A DNA stretch of 37,619 bases from Bacillota bacterium (GCA_023406895.1 JAEXTV010000037.1:1-37619), one strand, 5' to 3'; counted from the stretch's first letter, positions 15,868 through 24,175 are shown. A program made the numbers and translations. The notes: a model not told the origin generated them from the sequence alone.

Positions 15868-16287
15868 ATGGAAAAAACATCGGTGATACTCAGTGTTTTT
15901 CATGACGGGCAATTTTTCACGGCACTGTTTGAACGCACAGACGCTTATGGGTTCAGCGCGGCGCGCAAGGTGTTTGCGGCCAAACCGTCGGATCACGAGA
16001 TACTAGAGCTGATTCTCAAAAGCTATGGTGCACTGCGTTTTTGCCGCCCTTGTGACGACGAAGGCCCAAAGCCGCTTGCGGCCAACCCGAAAAGGCGGCA
16101 GCGCGAGGCCGCCAAAGCGTCGCGGGTGCTGACGGTATCCACAAAGGCTCAGCAAGCGCTCAAAGCGCAGCATGTGCAGCAAAAGGCTGCGTTGGCAATG
16201 CAGAGCAGGGAGAGGCGGCAGCGTGATGACGATGAGAAGTTTGAGAAAAAGCAGCTGAAAAGAAAACAAAAGCATAAGGGAAGGTGA
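15868..16287 (+). CDS. yjdF: YjdF family protein (DUF2992)
   Basis: The protein has 139 residues. The N-terminal half matches the YjdF pattern: SVILSVFHDGQFFTALFE, then AARKVFAAKPSDHEILELILKSYGALRF. The C-terminal half (about 80-139) is a highly charged Lys/Arg/Gln-rich helix ending in KKQLKRKQKHKGR, as in relatives. Family members are typically controlled by the yjdF riboswitch, and one is predicted immediately upstream. The biochemical activity is unknown, with a role in handling toxic aromatic heterocycles proposed for the family. GGAAGGGA lies 7 bp before the ATG at 15868. The ATG-like extension from 15838 lacks a binding site. Confidence 0.88.
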   Translation: MEKTSVILSVFHDGQFFTALFERTDAYGFSAARKVFAAKPSDHEILELILKSYGALRFCRPCDDEGPKPLAANPKRRQREAAKASRVLTVSTKAQQALKAQHVQQKAALAMQSRERRQRDDDEKFEKKQLKRKQKHKGR

Positions 16288-16532
16288 TAATCGATAAAAC
16301 CTTCCGTAAATATCGGCCTCTAAAAAGCAGACGAAAACTGATCATATTGTCAGTTAAACGCAGCCTTTGGCAAATTAAAATCCCCAGGGATAGGTTCGCT
16401 GTCATCCGCTTTTCTTTCTGTCACCTGTTGGTGACGGCTGCTAATTCACCTGTTGGGAGATGTCGCCGGACAGGGCCGCGAAATAAACCCATATACACTG
16501 AGAGGACAAGCGGTGCCGTGCCACCCTGCTCT

Positions 16533-16560
16533 TTGCTTTGTTTTGACAATGTGCTATAAT
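16533..16560 (+). promoter_or_regulatory. Extended -10 promoter of the lipoprotein gene
   Basis: TTGCTT (16533-16538) and TATAAT (16555-16560) are 16 bp apart, with a TG dinucleotide before the -10 box (TGCTATAAT). The stretch 16288-16532 has no supportable gene. A GTCACCTGTTGGTGAC palindrome (about 16420-16435) resembles the second hairpin of the dispersed repeat. Confidence 0.65.
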
Positions 16561-16588
16561 ATCGGCAGCAAAAGATGTGGAGGATTTC

Positions 16589-17593
16589 ATGAGAAAGCTT
16601 GCGCTTTTCGTTTTGACGGCAGCCGTATTGTTTTCGTTTTCCGCATGCGGGTCGCAGCCTGTGGCTGTCAGCGTTACACCATCGCAAACGCCCGCAGCTG
16701 TGGACGATGTCGAGCAGCCGGCCGGACCGCCGATCGGCATCTCATTGGCGGGAGAAGGCGGTTTTTATGAGCAGCTGACGGCGGACTTCAGCGCGGCCTG
16801 CACATCGATGGGTTACGAGGTCAGTATTGTTTCGGCGGGCAGCAGCGAGCAGCAGCAGCGCGACATTGAATCGTTCTTAAGCGGCGGCGCATCGGCCATT
16901 GTGATTGATCCCGTGGATGCGGACGCGCTCGAGACAGTGCTCGCCGAGTGCGAAACGGAAGGCGTTCCTGTGATTAACATCATGGATTCAATCAACGGGG
17001 CTGTGAGCACATTGATTTCTCCCGATTATAGTGAGATCGGCAAGATCGCCGGTGAGCATGCCATGACGCTCTATGGTGAAGCGGGGGGTGCCTGCCTCGA
17101 GCTCAAAACCGATGTTGACAGCTTTATCATGCAATTGATGTCCGACGGTTTTCTGAACGTCATCAAAGACAGCGAAAAGGTTACGCTGGCGGCGGAAGAC
17201 TTTTGCGGCAACGACGAAGAGAAGGCGTACGAATCTGTGAAAAAGGCGTTGGGGGCAGGTAGCGTGAGCTTCATATTCGCGCAAAGCGCTGAGCTTGCAC
17301 ACGGCGCGATTCGCGCTATAGAGGAAAGCGGCAAAACGGTGAGCCTCGTGGTGTTCGGCGGCGATCAGGCGGTTATGGAAGCGGTGTCATCCGGCACTGT
17401 TGATACGGCGCTGTTTTTAAACACCGCACAAATCGCGCAATTGGCGATTGCCGATGCCGATGGTTTTATCAAGAATCCGGCGCATGTGCCTGCGCAATAC
17501 CAAAAGCTCGATGTGTATACGGCAGCAGCGGACAATGCATCGGAGGTTTACGCGGCGGGCAGCCCGTATGCCAAAGCGCCCGCGCAGCCATAA
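16589..17593 (+). CDS. Periplasmic-binding-protein-like lipoprotein (sugar/ribose SBP type)
   Basis: The protein has 334 residues. A signal peptide with lipobox FSFSAC places the acylated cysteine at position 20. A low-complexity linker rich in Pro, Thr and Val follows, and then a type I periplasmic-binding fold from about 50. Markers are ISLAGEGGFYEQL, AIVIDPVDADALETVLAECETEGVPVINI, SPDYSEIGKIAGEHA and LVVFGGDQAVMEAVSSGTVDTALFLNT. It resembles ribose/LsrB-type substrate-binding proteins. No ABC ATPase or permease is adjacent, and the gene has its own promoter and terminator. It is therefore an orphan binding protein, or it serves a transporter elsewhere. GGAGG precedes the ATG at 16589. A GTG 12 bp upstream is less likely. 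Confidence 0.88.
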   Translation: MRKLALFVLTAAVLFSFSACGSQPVAVSVTPSQTPAAVDDVEQPAGPPIGISLAGEGGFYEQLTADFSAACTSMGYEVSIVSAGSSEQQQRDIESFLSGGASAIVIDPVDADALETVLAECETEGVPVINIMDSINGAVSTLISPDYSEIGKIAGEHAMTLYGEAGGACLELKTDVDSFIMQLMSDGFLNVIKDSEKVTLAAEDFCGNDEEKAYESVKKALGAGSVSFIFAQSAELAHGAIRAIEESGKTVSLVVFGGDQAVMEAVSSGTVDTALFLNTAQIAQLAIADADGFIKNPAHVPAQYQKLDVYTAAADNASEVYAAGSPYAKAPAQP

Positions 17594-17616
17594 GCGCTTT
17601 CAAAACAAGTCTGATG

Positions 17617-17641
17617 AACCGGTCTTAACGGCCGGTTTTTT
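17617..17641 (+). terminator. Terminator of the lipoprotein gene
   Basis: AACCGG pairs with CCGGTT and a T run follows, 24 bases after the stop. Confidence 0.8.
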
Positions 17642-17668
17642 GTATATAAAGGGGCTCGCAGCTCCTTA

Positions 17669-17779
17669 TGTCATGCTGAGCGAAGCGTTAGTGAAGCGAA
17701 GCATCCCATTTAAAAACGCTTTCAACATGGGGTCTCGATCCATTGCGTGGTCGATGAGCTACGCTCCAACAGAATGACA
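17669..17779. repeat. Small element with TGTCAT/ATGACA ends
   Basis: This 111-bp element begins TGTCATGCTGAGCGAAGCG and ends CTACGCTCCAACAGAATGACA, so the termini are imperfect inverted repeats. It has no coding capacity of its own. Related end sequences (GCGCTCCATCGGAATGACA near 183-202, and GGAAGCGAATGACA near 37492-37505) suggest more degenerate copies. It is a MITE-like intergenic element. 17780-17986 shows no further gene. Confidence 0.55.
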
Positions 17780-17986
17780 AATTTACTTTCTCTTAAATGC
17801 GAATGTGTTTACTAAAATGCATTTCACATAAATTCGCCCTCCTTTGCCGGAAACAAAACTTTTAGCGCGTTCATCGAGTGATCATTTCATACGCCGCCAT
17901 CGTATATATAAGAGTAAAGCCAAAAGTTTGTACGCACGTATGAACCATGAATGGCGTGAATAGATATATATACGGGTGGTGATACG

Positions 17987-18577
17987 ATGAGGATAAGAAA
18001 AAGGTCTTTGGTGACGAATGCGGTTCTGGTGCTGATTATGGGCCTTGTTTATGTGACGTCCTTCGGCTTTGCGCGGCCTGTACAGGGGTTTGCGCTCAAG
18101 GGCATTACGGGCGGCAGCAATGTGGGCCTGCAGATTGCGGTGAGTGCTGACAGCGATGTGGCGGCGTATATGGACGCCATGGAACGCATGGGCGTGGAAG
18201 GCACGTTCTTTTTCTGCGAACAATGCATTAAAAACAATGACGACATCATCGATGAGGTGGTGGAGCGGGGTTACAGCGCCGGCTATTACGTCTGCACGGC
18301 GCACGAAGGCACCGAATCGGATATGTACATAGGGAACGGCTACAGCGTGCCGGTGATGAGCTACGACAACGGCAGCGGATTGCGCCATATCGGCCCGTCC
18401 ATTGATTTTGAGAAATTAAAGAAGCAAAAGAACTGGCAGCAGGTTTTGCGTGACAGCATTTTCGGCGATATGTTTATCCGCATTGAAGCGGACAACGAAA
18501 TGATGGATTTCGAAAAAGTTGTACAAATTGTGCGCGATAAAGGTTATACTATCCTAAAGGTGGAAGAAATGCTATAG
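17987..18577 (+). CDS. Degenerate polysaccharide deacetylase-like (NodB-fold) protein, YlxY-type
   Basis: The protein has 196 residues. A signal anchor lies at about 8-28. It then shows the NodB pattern ALQIAVSADSD (near 48-57), AMERMGVEGTFFFCEQCIKNNDDIIDEVVERGYSAGYYVC (in outline, 64-103). The metal-binding Asp-Asp of the TFDDG motif is replaced by SADSD. The second motif, normally GNHT/S, reads SAGYYVC, so the deacetylase site is not intact. It is about 120 residues shorter than Bacillus YlxY. The next gene is an M16 peptidase 13 bp downstream, the same pairing as ylxY-mlpA in B. subtilis. A structural or regulatory role at the cell surface is likely, but not proven. Confidence 0.72.
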   Translation: MRIRKRSLVTNAVLVLIMGLVYVTSFGFARPVQGFALKGITGGSNVGLQIAVSADSDVAAYMDAMERMGVEGTFFFCEQCIKNNDDIIDEVVERGYSAGYYVCTAHEGTESDMYIGNGYSVPVMSYDNGSGLRHIGPSIDFEKLKKQKNWQQVLRDSIFGDMFIRIEADNEMMDFEKVVQIVRDKGYTILKVEEML

Positions 18578-18590
18578 AAGGAGACAACAC

Positions 18591-19895
18591 ATGATAAAAA
18601 CGCTGGACAATGGCCTCCGTGTGATTACGGAACCATTGCCGAACTACAATTCGGTGGCCGTTGGGATATGGGTAAAAACAGGATCGACGTGCGAAGAAGC
18701 CAAGGAGAACGGTATCTCGCATTTCATCGAGCACATGATGTTTAAAGGAACGAAAAAACGCAGCGCGAAGCAGATCGCCGTGGATATGGACAAGATCGGC
18801 GGTCAGCTTAACGCTTTCACCTCAAAGGAATGCACATGCTATCATGCGCGCGTGGTGCCCGAAAAGCTCGATGTGGCGGTGGACGTGCTTTCCGACCTTT
18901 TCTGCGACCCGCAGATAGACGAGACGGAGCTTGAAAAGGAAAAAGGCGTGGTGATCGAAGAGATTGCGATGGTCAACGACAACGTGGAAGAGCTTGCGCA
19001 CGAAAAGATATCCGAAATCTATTTTAAGGGCAGCTCGCTGTCGCAGCCGATACTCGGGCCTGAGGAGAACATCAAAGCCTTTACACGGGCCGACCTCGTG
19101 CGTTATATCGACAACCATTACTATCCGGCCAACGTGGTGGTGGCGGTGGCGGGCAAATACGATGAGGCGCAGCTTGAGGATGTGCTGCATCAGCATATCG
19201 GCAGCTACAGCCGCGGGTCGCGCAAGGAGATCAGCGACTGCGCGACGCCGTTTGCGCCTCAGCCAAGTACGCTGTATGTGGAGAAGGATGTGGAACAGAC
19301 GCACCTATGCCTCTCTTTCCCGGGCTGCACATTCGCGGATGACGACCGTTTTGCGCTTGCCGTGCTCAACAACGTTCTGGGCGGCGGCATGAGTTCGCGG
19401 CTGTTCCAATCGATACGTGAAGAAAAGGGCCTGGCTTACTCTGTGTATTCGTACCCGTCGTCGTACAGCTTTGCCGGCATGTTCACGCTGTACGCAGGCA
19501 CCACGGCAGCCAACGCCGATACGGTGGTGCACCTGATGAAGCAGGAAATCGACAAGCTCAAAAGCGAGCGCATCAGCGAGGCGGATTTCCGGCAGGGCAT
19601 CGATCAGCTTAAAGGAAACTATGTGCTCTCCATGGAGGGCACGAATTCCAAGATGAGCGCCATCGGCAAATCGCTGATACTGCTTGACGAGGTTTACGAC
19701 GAAAACAAGACAATTGCGAAGATCGACGCGGTGACTCTCGACCGCGTGAACGCCATGATCGACGAGATGTTCGATTACAAAAATATGTCGGCGGTGTTCG
19801 CCGGAAAAATAGAAAAGAAAAAAGAGCTCGAAAGTTTTTTGGAGGGGTTAAATGGACAAGCTGGAGAACATATTCAAGTATCAGAATCAGTTTGA
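18591..19895 (+). CDS. M16 family zinc metallopeptidase (MlpA/YmxG-like)
   Basis: The protein has 434 residues. The inverted zinc motif HFIEH lies at 44-48, with the third ligand Glu in GVVIEEI (near 124). The second, inactive half has GGGMSSRLFQSIREEKGLAYSVYSYPSSY, typical of M16 processing peptidases. It would act in the cytoplasm as a dimer or clamshell on small peptides. The gene follows the YlxY-like gene as in Bacillus (mlpA). Its 3' end overlaps the dUTPase gene by 44 bp, which is unusual. The last about 14 residues (GQAGEHIQVSESV) are read from DNA that also encodes the dUTPase start. Confidence 0.93.
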   Translation: MIKTLDNGLRVITEPLPNYNSVAVGIWVKTGSTCEEAKENGISHFIEHMMFKGTKKRSAKQIAVDMDKIGGQLNAFTSKECTCYHARVVPEKLDVAVDVLSDLFCDPQIDETELEKEKGVVIEEIAMVNDNVEELAHEKISEIYFKGSSLSQPILGPEENIKAFTRADLVRYIDNHYYPANVVVAVAGKYDEAQLEDVLHQHIGSYSRGSRKEISDCATPFAPQPSTLYVEKDVEQTHLCLSFPGCTFADDDRFALAVLNNVLGGGMSSRLFQSIREEKGLAYSVYSYPSSYSFAGMFTLYAGTTAANADTVVHLMKQEIDKLKSERISEADFRQGIDQLKGNYVLSMEGTNSKMSAIGKSLILLDEVYDENKTIAKIDAVTLDRVNAMIDEMFDYKNMSAVFAGKIEKKKELESFLEGLNGQAGEHIQVSESV

Positions 19896-20211
19896 TACGG
19901 AGCTTGCGGAAAAACGGGGGTTATCGGACATCCCGATGGAGCAATGGATCCAGAAGGAAACGCTCGCGATGCTCTCGGAGCTGGCCGAGCTGATCGACGA
20001 GGTCAATTTCAAGTGGTGGAAAAACCCGAAACCCGTGGATACCGACAAGGTAAAGGACGAGCTTGTGGACATTCTGCACTTTTTCGTGAGCATGTGCCTC
20101 AAAACGGGCATGGATGCAAACGAGCTGCACGAGCGCTATATGAACAAGAACAAAGAAAACTTTGCGCGTCAGCATGGCACCTCCGAAAAGAAGGGCTACG
20201 AAGTCGGCTAA
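19852..20211 (+). CDS. Dimeric dUTP diphosphatase (dUTPase-2, all-alpha NTP pyrophosphatase)
   Basis: The protein has 119 residues and hydrolyses dUTP to dUMP and pyrophosphate, keeping uracil out of DNA. The family hallmark metal-binding motifs are present: SELAELIDE (EXXE, about 43-51) and DELVDILHFF (EXXD, near 66-75). NFKWWKNPK lies between them, and the end is GTSEKKGYEVG. The start MDKLENIFKYQ is the usual family start and has GGAGGGG seven bases upstream, so the 44-bp overlap with the M16 gene is accepted. Translational coupling is likely. A terminator follows directly. Confidence 0.9.
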   Translation: MDKLENIFKYQNQFDTELAEKRGLSDIPMEQWIQKETLAMLSELAELIDEVNFKWWKNPKPVDTDKVKDELVDILHFFVSMCLKTGMDANELHERYMNKNKENFARQHGTSEKKGYEVG

Positions 20212-20217
20212 ACAACA

Positions 20218-20263
20218 AAACCTCCGGATTGATACTGAGAAACAGTACAGACGGAGGTTTTTT
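20218..20263 (+). terminator. Terminator after the dUTPase gene
   Basis: AAACCTCCG pairs with CGGAGGTTT, with a second inner stem TACTG/CAGTA, and is followed by six T. Beyond it, 20264-20520 holds no gene. It contains the GTAGGG-led hairpin at 20366-20393. Confidence 0.9.
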
Positions 20264-20523
20264 ATTTCGAAAGGGAGATACCGAATCTGTTGCCTTGGGA
20301 TGCAATGTTTATTGAGATGATGCATAATTGGCACCCAAATCGACATCCAAAATTGCGCCAAGCTGTAGGGAACAGTCTTGACCGTTCCGCTATTTGACAC
20401 GAAACGAGCACGACATATGAATTTATCGGCTTACTCCGGCTGACCCTCTCTGGAAAACCGTATGCTGCTTGATGTATTTCAAAAATGATATTATGCGTAT
20501 CGCAGAATTTATAATGACTTCAT

Positions 20524-20605
20524 AAAAAACAGTCCTATAACCCCGAAGGGGTATGCATAATTATTTCTGGCAATCATACTCCTCCGGAGTACAGGAATAC
20601 TGTTT
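20524..20605 (-). terminator. Branched hairpin structure and terminator downstream of the GH3 gene
   Basis: On the minus strand an outer stem (AACAGT..CCT with AGGACTGTT) encloses two perfect hairpins, TACTCC/GGAGTA and ACCCC/GGGGT. It ends in TTTTTT, giving a three-way-junction shape. It lies about 40-120 bases after the GH3 stop, so it probably ends that transcript. Confidence 0.6.
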
Positions 20606-20644
20606 GATAAAATTCCAGTGTGACTGATGCGATAAAATCCTAAG

Positions 20645-23065
20645 TTAACGGCTTAACATCCGCCTTAACCCCTTGAAATAGTGCCCGTTCATCATATGCA
20701 CCAATGCGTTCATCATCTTTTCGGAGATTTCGCCCGACGTGATCATCGCGTAGAACGGCATTTCCTGCATCATGGCCAGCATCATGCCCGCCTGCCCCGG
20801 CTCGGCCTTTTCCAGTTTCCTGACTGTCATTTTCGCGTATATCAGCATCATTTTGCCCATGAACGTGTGCTTCGTGTCTTCCAGCGTATGATCGAGCGTG
20901 TACGGCTTTTGAATCTTGCCGTCGTGAAGCGGCAGTGCGCTGCCATACAGCGCTGCAAACTCGCCATCGTGAATGATCAGCTCGCCCTGCGGCAGATTAA
21001 AATAGCTCGGCGCGACGTTTCTTAAATCAGGCTGGGGCTTCTCAGGGCTATTGAGCGCCGCATGTGCAGTGAGCCGGATGTCTTTGGACGATGAACCGAT
21101 CAGAATACGGTACGTGCCGCTTTCGGCGTACCAGTCATGGATCAGCGTATTGTAATAACCAAAATCCGCGGTGTTCAGCGCCACACTGACCGTTTTTGTT
21201 TCGCCCGGCGCCAGCGATACCTTCACAAAATCCTTGAGCTGCTTCTCGGGCATAAAAACCCTATCGCTTGGATGCGAAACGAATATCAGCGCGGTTTCCT
21301 TCGCGGGCACATCACCTGTGTTCGTGATAGTAAATGACACATTGATTTGTTCGCCGAATTCGCAGGTGCCGCTATTAATCTGCAGATCCGAATACGCAAA
21401 GCGCGCATAGGAGAGCCCCTGTCCAAACGGGAACAGCACATCTTTGTTCGCCTTTTCGTAATAACGGTACCCAACATAAATGCTTTCCCGGTATTCCACA
21501 GTGTGCCTGCCGCCCGGCATGTACCGGCGGCACGGAATATCGTCGGCTGAGAGCGGCCACGTTTCGGCAAGCTTGCCGCAGGGTGACTCAGCGCCGAGCA
21601 GCAGATTCGCGACGGCTGTACCGACGCCCTCTCCGCCGAGGTACGCCGCGAGCACCGCTTTGACATCGTTGATCCACGGCAGGGCCATCGGCGCGCCGCC
21701 CATAAGGATCACAGCCACGTTCGGGTTGCAGCGGGAGACGGCACTGATCAACGCGTTGTGCGCCTGCGGCAGCGAGAGATTTTCGCGGTCGAACCCTTCG
21801 GATTCATAGCCTTCCGAAAGCCCGGCGAATATGTAAACGATATCCTTACCTTTTGCCGCTTCGCACGCTTCTGAAATCAGTTTTTCGCTGTCCTTGGCGC
21901 TGCCTTTGAGGCTGTATCCTTGCGCATAAACGGCGTTCAGCCCAAGCTTTTGCAGCGCGTCCCACGGCGCATCAATCTGAATCGGGTTGATCTTGGAGCT
22001 GCCCGCGCCCTGATATCTTGGGTCTTTCGCGAAAGCGCCGATGATGGCCGCTTTCTGGCCTGCGTGGCCCGGCAGAAGATTCGCGTCGTTCTTGAGCAGC
22101 ACCGCTGACTGCTGTGCGGCTTTCACCGCCAACGCGTGCCGTGCCTGCTTATCGTAGGTGAAGCCGTCGCGCTTGTTTTCAATTCCTTTTAACGCAAACT
22201 CAGCAACACGGCAGGCCGTTTTGTCCAGCGCGTCGTCGCTCAGCGTGCAGGCTTTGACGGCGGCCACGATTTTGGCGTCGTTGATGCCGCGGCTTCCCGG
22301 CATTTCAAGATCGAGCCCAGCCTTCACGCCGAGCGCGCGGTCATGCACCGCGCCCCAGTCCGACACAACCACGCCATCAAAGCCCCATTCGTCACGCAAT
22401 ATGTTGGTGAGCAGGGTTTCGTTCTCACTGCAGTAGGTGCCGTTCACCTTGTTGTAGGCGCACATCACAGTGGCGGGCTTGCCTTTCTTGACGGCGATTT
22501 CAAACGCTTTGAGGTATGTTTCGCGCAGTGTGCGCTCATCCACCACGGCGCTCACAGTCGTCCGGCGCTTTTCCTGATTGTTGACGGCAAAGTGCTTTAA
22601 TGAGGTGCCCGTACCCGTGCTTTGCACGCCCTGAATCAGGCTCGCGGCGAGCTCGCCCGACAATACGGGGTCTTCACTGTAATATTCAAAGTTGCGGCCG
22701 CAGAGCGGGCTGCGCTTCTGGTTCGCGCCGGGGCCGAGTATTGCGGAAACGCCCTCTTCCACGCACGCGTCGCCCATGGCCTGGCCGACGCTGTAGACGA
22801 GGTCGCGGTCGAAGCTGCACGCGAGAGCGCTTGCGGTGGGGAAACAGACGGCGGGCACGCTTTTGCCGATGCCCATGTTATCGTTCAGGGTGATTTGTTT
22901 ACGCAGGCCGTGAGGCCCGTCGGACACCATGACGGACTCAAGGCCCAGCCGCTCGACGGGCTTGGTATGCCAGCAGTCAAGGCCGGAGCATAGTCCCGCC
23001 TTTTCTTCCAATGTCATTTGAGCGACCAACTCTTTTGCCTTATGTTTGATTGCTTCCGTATTCAT
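20645..23065 (-). CDS. Glycoside hydrolase family 3 beta-glucosidase-like enzyme
   Basis: The protein has 806 residues and no signal peptide, so it works on imported oligosaccharides in the cytoplasm. The GH3 barrel contains GPGANQKRSPLCGRNFEYYSEDP in outline, KHFAVNNQE (near 157-165) and the nucleophile Asp236 in VVVSDWGAVHD. The alpha/beta sandwich and a fibronectin-III-like domain (IYVGYRYYEKANKDVLFPFGQGLSY onward, ending in DWYAESGTYRILIG) follow. A C-terminal extension of about 115 Met-rich residues ends FKGLRRMLSR. A start at 23122 is possible, but GGAGG five bases before the ATG at 23065 decides. Substrate specificity (glucoside, xyloside or other) cannot be read. No transporter is beside it. 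Confidence 0.92.
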   Translation of the reverse strand: MNTEAIKHKAKELVAQMTLEEKAGLCSGLDCWHTKPVERLGLESVMVSDGPHGLRKQITLNDNMGIGKSVPAVCFPTASALACSFDRDLVYSVGQAMGDACVEEGVSAILGPGANQKRSPLCGRNFEYYSEDPVLSGELAASLIQGVQSTGTGTSLKHFAVNNQEKRRTTVSAVVDERTLRETYLKAFEIAVKKGKPATVMCAYNKVNGTYCSENETLLTNILRDEWGFDGVVVSDWGAVHDRALGVKAGLDLEMPGSRGINDAKIVAAVKACTLSDDALDKTACRVAEFALKGIENKRDGFTYDKQARHALAVKAAQQSAVLLKNDANLLPGHAGQKAAIIGAFAKDPRYQGAGSSKINPIQIDAPWDALQKLGLNAVYAQGYSLKGSAKDSEKLISEACEAAKGKDIVYIFAGLSEGYESEGFDRENLSLPQAHNALISAVSRCNPNVAVILMGGAPMALPWINDVKAVLAAYLGGEGVGTAVANLLLGAESPCGKLAETWPLSADDIPCRRYMPGGRHTVEYRESIYVGYRYYEKANKDVLFPFGQGLSYARFAYSDLQINSGTCEFGEQINVSFTITNTGDVPAKETALIFVSHPSDRVFMPEKQLKDFVKVSLAPGETKTVSVALNTADFGYYNTLIHDWYAESGTYRILIGSSSKDIRLTAHAALNSPEKPQPDLRNVAPSYFNLPQGELIIHDGEFAALYGSALPLHDGKIQKPYTLDHTLEDTKHTFMGKMMLIYAKMTVRKLEKAEPGQAGMMLAMMQEMPFYAMITSGEISEKMMNALVHMMNGHYFKGLRRMLSR

Positions 23066-23113
23066 GACAGCCTCCGAACGTGGTATCAAATGTGAAAATT
23101 GCCTATATATAAT

Positions 23114-23142
23114 ACTATACATAATCTGTTACTCAGGAGCAA
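23114..23142 (-). promoter_or_regulatory. Probable promoter of the GH3 gene
   Basis: Read on the minus strand, TTGCTC (23142-23137) and TATAGT (23119-23114) are 17 bp apart, about 50 bases before the ATG. Confidence 0.5.
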
Positions 23143-23147
23143 TGATT

Positions 23148-23174
23148 TAAAAAGAAAAGGAGCCTAAAGCTCCT
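23148..23174 (-). terminator. Terminator of the blaI-blaR1 operon
   Basis: AGGAGC and GCTCCT form a perfect stem around a five-base loop. The minus strand continues as TTTTCTTTTT. Confidence 0.85.
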
Positions 23175-23200
23175 AAATCTCGGTACTATACTATTGTCAA

Positions 23201-24175
23201 TTAATATCCCTGTTCGCGGTTGATGATGGTGCCGTTAATTGCGTTGACCGTCACGATGCTGACATTCTTTTGACCTTCTGCAAGGGAACCTTCCTGCGAG
23301 TAAACCTCTTTGTCGTATGTCATGTCCGCAATGAAATCCCAAACAGGCACGGTGATGTAATTATCAAGGTTTTCTTTTTCGGGAATGGGCATCAAATTGA
23401 GCTCGATCTTTTTCACGGTCAGCGTCACGTGCTGATTCGGAGGCAATGAATCGTCTCGCGGGACCCACGCGAATTTCTGGCTGCAGTGCTCTTCAAAGAT
23501 TGTTTGGATTGTTTCGAAGTCTAGCAGCGGTGAATCGTCTGAAACATCTTCAATATATTCCGTGTGGTTCAGCCAGCCTGCCCAATCGATACCTTTGTCG
23601 TCTATCGTTATGAGTATGCTCTCCGGTGAGACCTGCTTGTCGTAGTCGATATCATCGCTTGACCCCCACAGATAGCCTATAGGCTTCACGACAACGCCGT
23701 TATAACACCTCGCAAATTTGAATGAATAAGCCTGAGGTGATGTTTCTGTGGTGTAATTTGTGAAATATCCGATTTCGTAAGCGATGCTCGAATCATAGAC
23801 GACCATATTGCTGTCTTCGCCGTCGATGGTGCGCACAAGATCCTCTGCTTTTGCTTTTGCTTCCTCATAGGTAATATTTAGTCGATCCGCCGCGATGCCT
23901 TCATACGGCTCGAACGTGTTGTAACCGTGGAAGCCATCATTTTTTTCAAATACCATCTGGCTGCTTGTTTCATTGAATGATTGATATAAGTTTAAATGGA
24001 CGGCCATTATTTCGCCGTTCATATAACTCTTGAGATTAGTGATCGCACTATAGCGTGAGTTGTTTTCTGCAGTCACCAATTCGCCTGTATAAGGCCTTTC
24101 ATCGGCGTGACTAATGACATACATACCGGTTTCTTCAGCTTTTTCCTTTGGTGTATTGAGTTCTTCCTCAAACAT
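23201..24175 (-). CDS. C-terminal continuation of the M56 sensor (DUF6034-like), separated by an in-frame stop
   Basis: The ORF has 324 codons starting MFEEELNTPKEKAEE. It lies in the same frame as the upstream BlaR1-like gene, only three sense codons past that gene's TAG. No good ribosome binding site precedes the ATG, only a weak AGAGAAT. The sequence (SYSFKFARCYNGVVVKPIGYLWG, WDFIADMTYDKE, VVTVNAINGTIINREQGY in outline) looks like the end of an extracytoplasmic DUF6034-type domain whose start is fused to the M56 protein. It therefore looks like the second half of one 819-codon reading frame cut by TAG. It could be made by readthrough, by re-initiation, or not at all. It is more AT-rich than neighbouring core genes. 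Confidence 0.6.
   Translation of the reverse strand: MFEEELNTPKEKAEETGMYVISHADERPYTGELVTAENNSRYSAITNLKSYMNGEIMAVHLNLYQSFNETSSQMVFEKNDGFHGYNTFEPYEGIAADRLNITYEEAKAKAEDLVRTIDGEDSNMVVYDSSIAYEIGYFTNYTTETSPQAYSFKFARCYNGVVVKPIGYLWGSSDDIDYDKQVSPESILITIDDKGIDWAGWLNHTEYIEDVSDDSPLLDFETIQTIFEEHCSQKFAWVPRDDSLPPNQHVTLTVKKIELNLMPIPEKENLDNYITVPVWDFIADMTYDKEVYSQEGSLAEGQKNVSIVTVNAINGTIINREQGY

Noticed and set aside
16543..16560. TTGACA as the -35 box of the lipoprotein gene
   Set aside because: It is only six bases from TATAAT. TTGCTT at 16533 has the right spacing, with an extended -10.
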